Positions 63,914-64,000 of a DNA stretch of 64,000 nucleotides are shown here, one piece after another. Source of the DNA: Oceanibium sediminis (GTDB lineage Bacteria > Pseudomonadota > Alphaproteobacteria > Rhodobacterales > Rhodobacteraceae); contig NZ_QGNX01000004.1 in the NCBI RefSeq assembly GCF_003265325.1, positions 186,001 through 250,000 on the forward strand. Reading direction: 5' to 3'. Below the pieces are notes generated by a model. The model searched no databases. It was not told where the DNA came from and saw only the letters and a list, made by a program, of their open reading frames with translations. A program made the translations under genes and the position numbers. How positions within the stretch are numbered: the first letter of the stretch is position 1; the number at the start of each line of letters is the position of its first letter.

Positions 63914-64000
63914 ATGACGACCGCCCTGCCCCAATACCGCGTCTTCGGCGCCGGTGACACGACCCTCTTCCCGCTGCACGGCGCCTATGGCGACGGCCGC
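63914..64000 (+). CDS. Alpha/beta hydrolase, N-terminal part (cut by window edge)
   Basis: The first 29 codons read MTTALPQYRVFGAGDTTLFP then LHGAYGDGR, the beta-strand and oxyanion loop (LHGAYGDGR) of an alpha/beta hydrolase. AAAGGA of the upstream gene's last codons serves as ribosome site. The rest lies beyond the window. Confidence 0.7.
   Translation, partial: MTTALPQYRVFGAGDTTLFPLHGAYGDGR

Overview
The window is high-GC (mid-60s percent by eye) and looks like the chromosome of an alphaproteobacterium of the order Rhodobacterales (Roseobacter / Rhodobacteraceae type). The case rests on gene content: a ChpT-like phosphotransferase beside a DUF3553 gene, a TTAA-N7-TTAA CtrA-type box, ornithine-lipid genes, a class II DAHP synthase, a PutA without an N-terminal DNA-binding domain next to an Lrp-type regulator, the yicC-gmk pair, EttA, and tripartite tricarboxylate transporters (TTT). 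No prophage, transposase, integrase, CRISPR array or rRNA was seen. One tRNA, tRNA-Pro(TGG), lies at 2809-2885.

Layout. Bases 1-2560: a sulfolactate desulfonation module (TctC-type binding protein cut by the left edge, suyB, suyA) facing a GntR/HutC regulator across a TCTTA/TAAGA operator-like array. 2561-7215: tRNA-Pro, a DUF192 protein coupled to a double cold-shock protein, an SDR, pdxH, fabI, and a gpt gene with an in-frame TGA. 7216-8562: an A+T-richer patch with one gene, a membrane-anchored NYN (Regnase-like) nuclease. 8563-12617: a TPR protein followed by a coupled transsulfuration-type PLP enzyme and cytochrome P450. 12809-17703: M20 hydrolase, mazG, DUF1059, two small exported proteins (one with thrombospondin type 3 calcium repeats), and enolase. 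17874-24121: a ThiE-like protein, olsB-olsA, DUF3553/chpT, gamma carbonic anhydrase, gmk, yicC and a PAS protein. 24173-33599: serB, DAHP synthase, a GlxA-type regulator, PBP4, nadD, a lipoprotein lipase and ettA. 33769-41284: DUF2938, a cold-shock gene with a clear terminator, a CMD protein, TetR, pyrC, and a two-component system divergent from a DegP protease. 41435-52983: putR/putA, a TadG-like protein, a IolE-like isomerase and a complete pqiA-pqiA-pqiB-pqiC operon. 53124-54506: a frame-split sulfotransferase and an NTF2-like protein.

54623-64000: the most system-like region. A seven-gene minus-strand unit runs carotenoid/lignostilbene oxygenase, aldehyde dehydrogenase, SDR, TctC, TctB, TctA, PadR regulator. 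It is preceded by a minus-strand alpha/beta hydrolase, with two more hydrolases divergent from that. The leader of the seven-gene unit carries a perfect PadR-type box (ATGT-N8-ACAT), and the divergent hydrolase promoter carries a near copy. This reads as a self-regulated uptake and catabolic pathway for a carboxylated C=C-containing compound; the substrate is unknown.

Sequence-level curiosities include the gpt nonsense codon, the split sulfotransferase, a three-copy intergenic repeat (near 17750, 21145 and 26650), a perfect 16-bp inverted repeat after putA, and a 93-residue internal repeat in PqiB. All functional names come from reading the translations; no database search was run.
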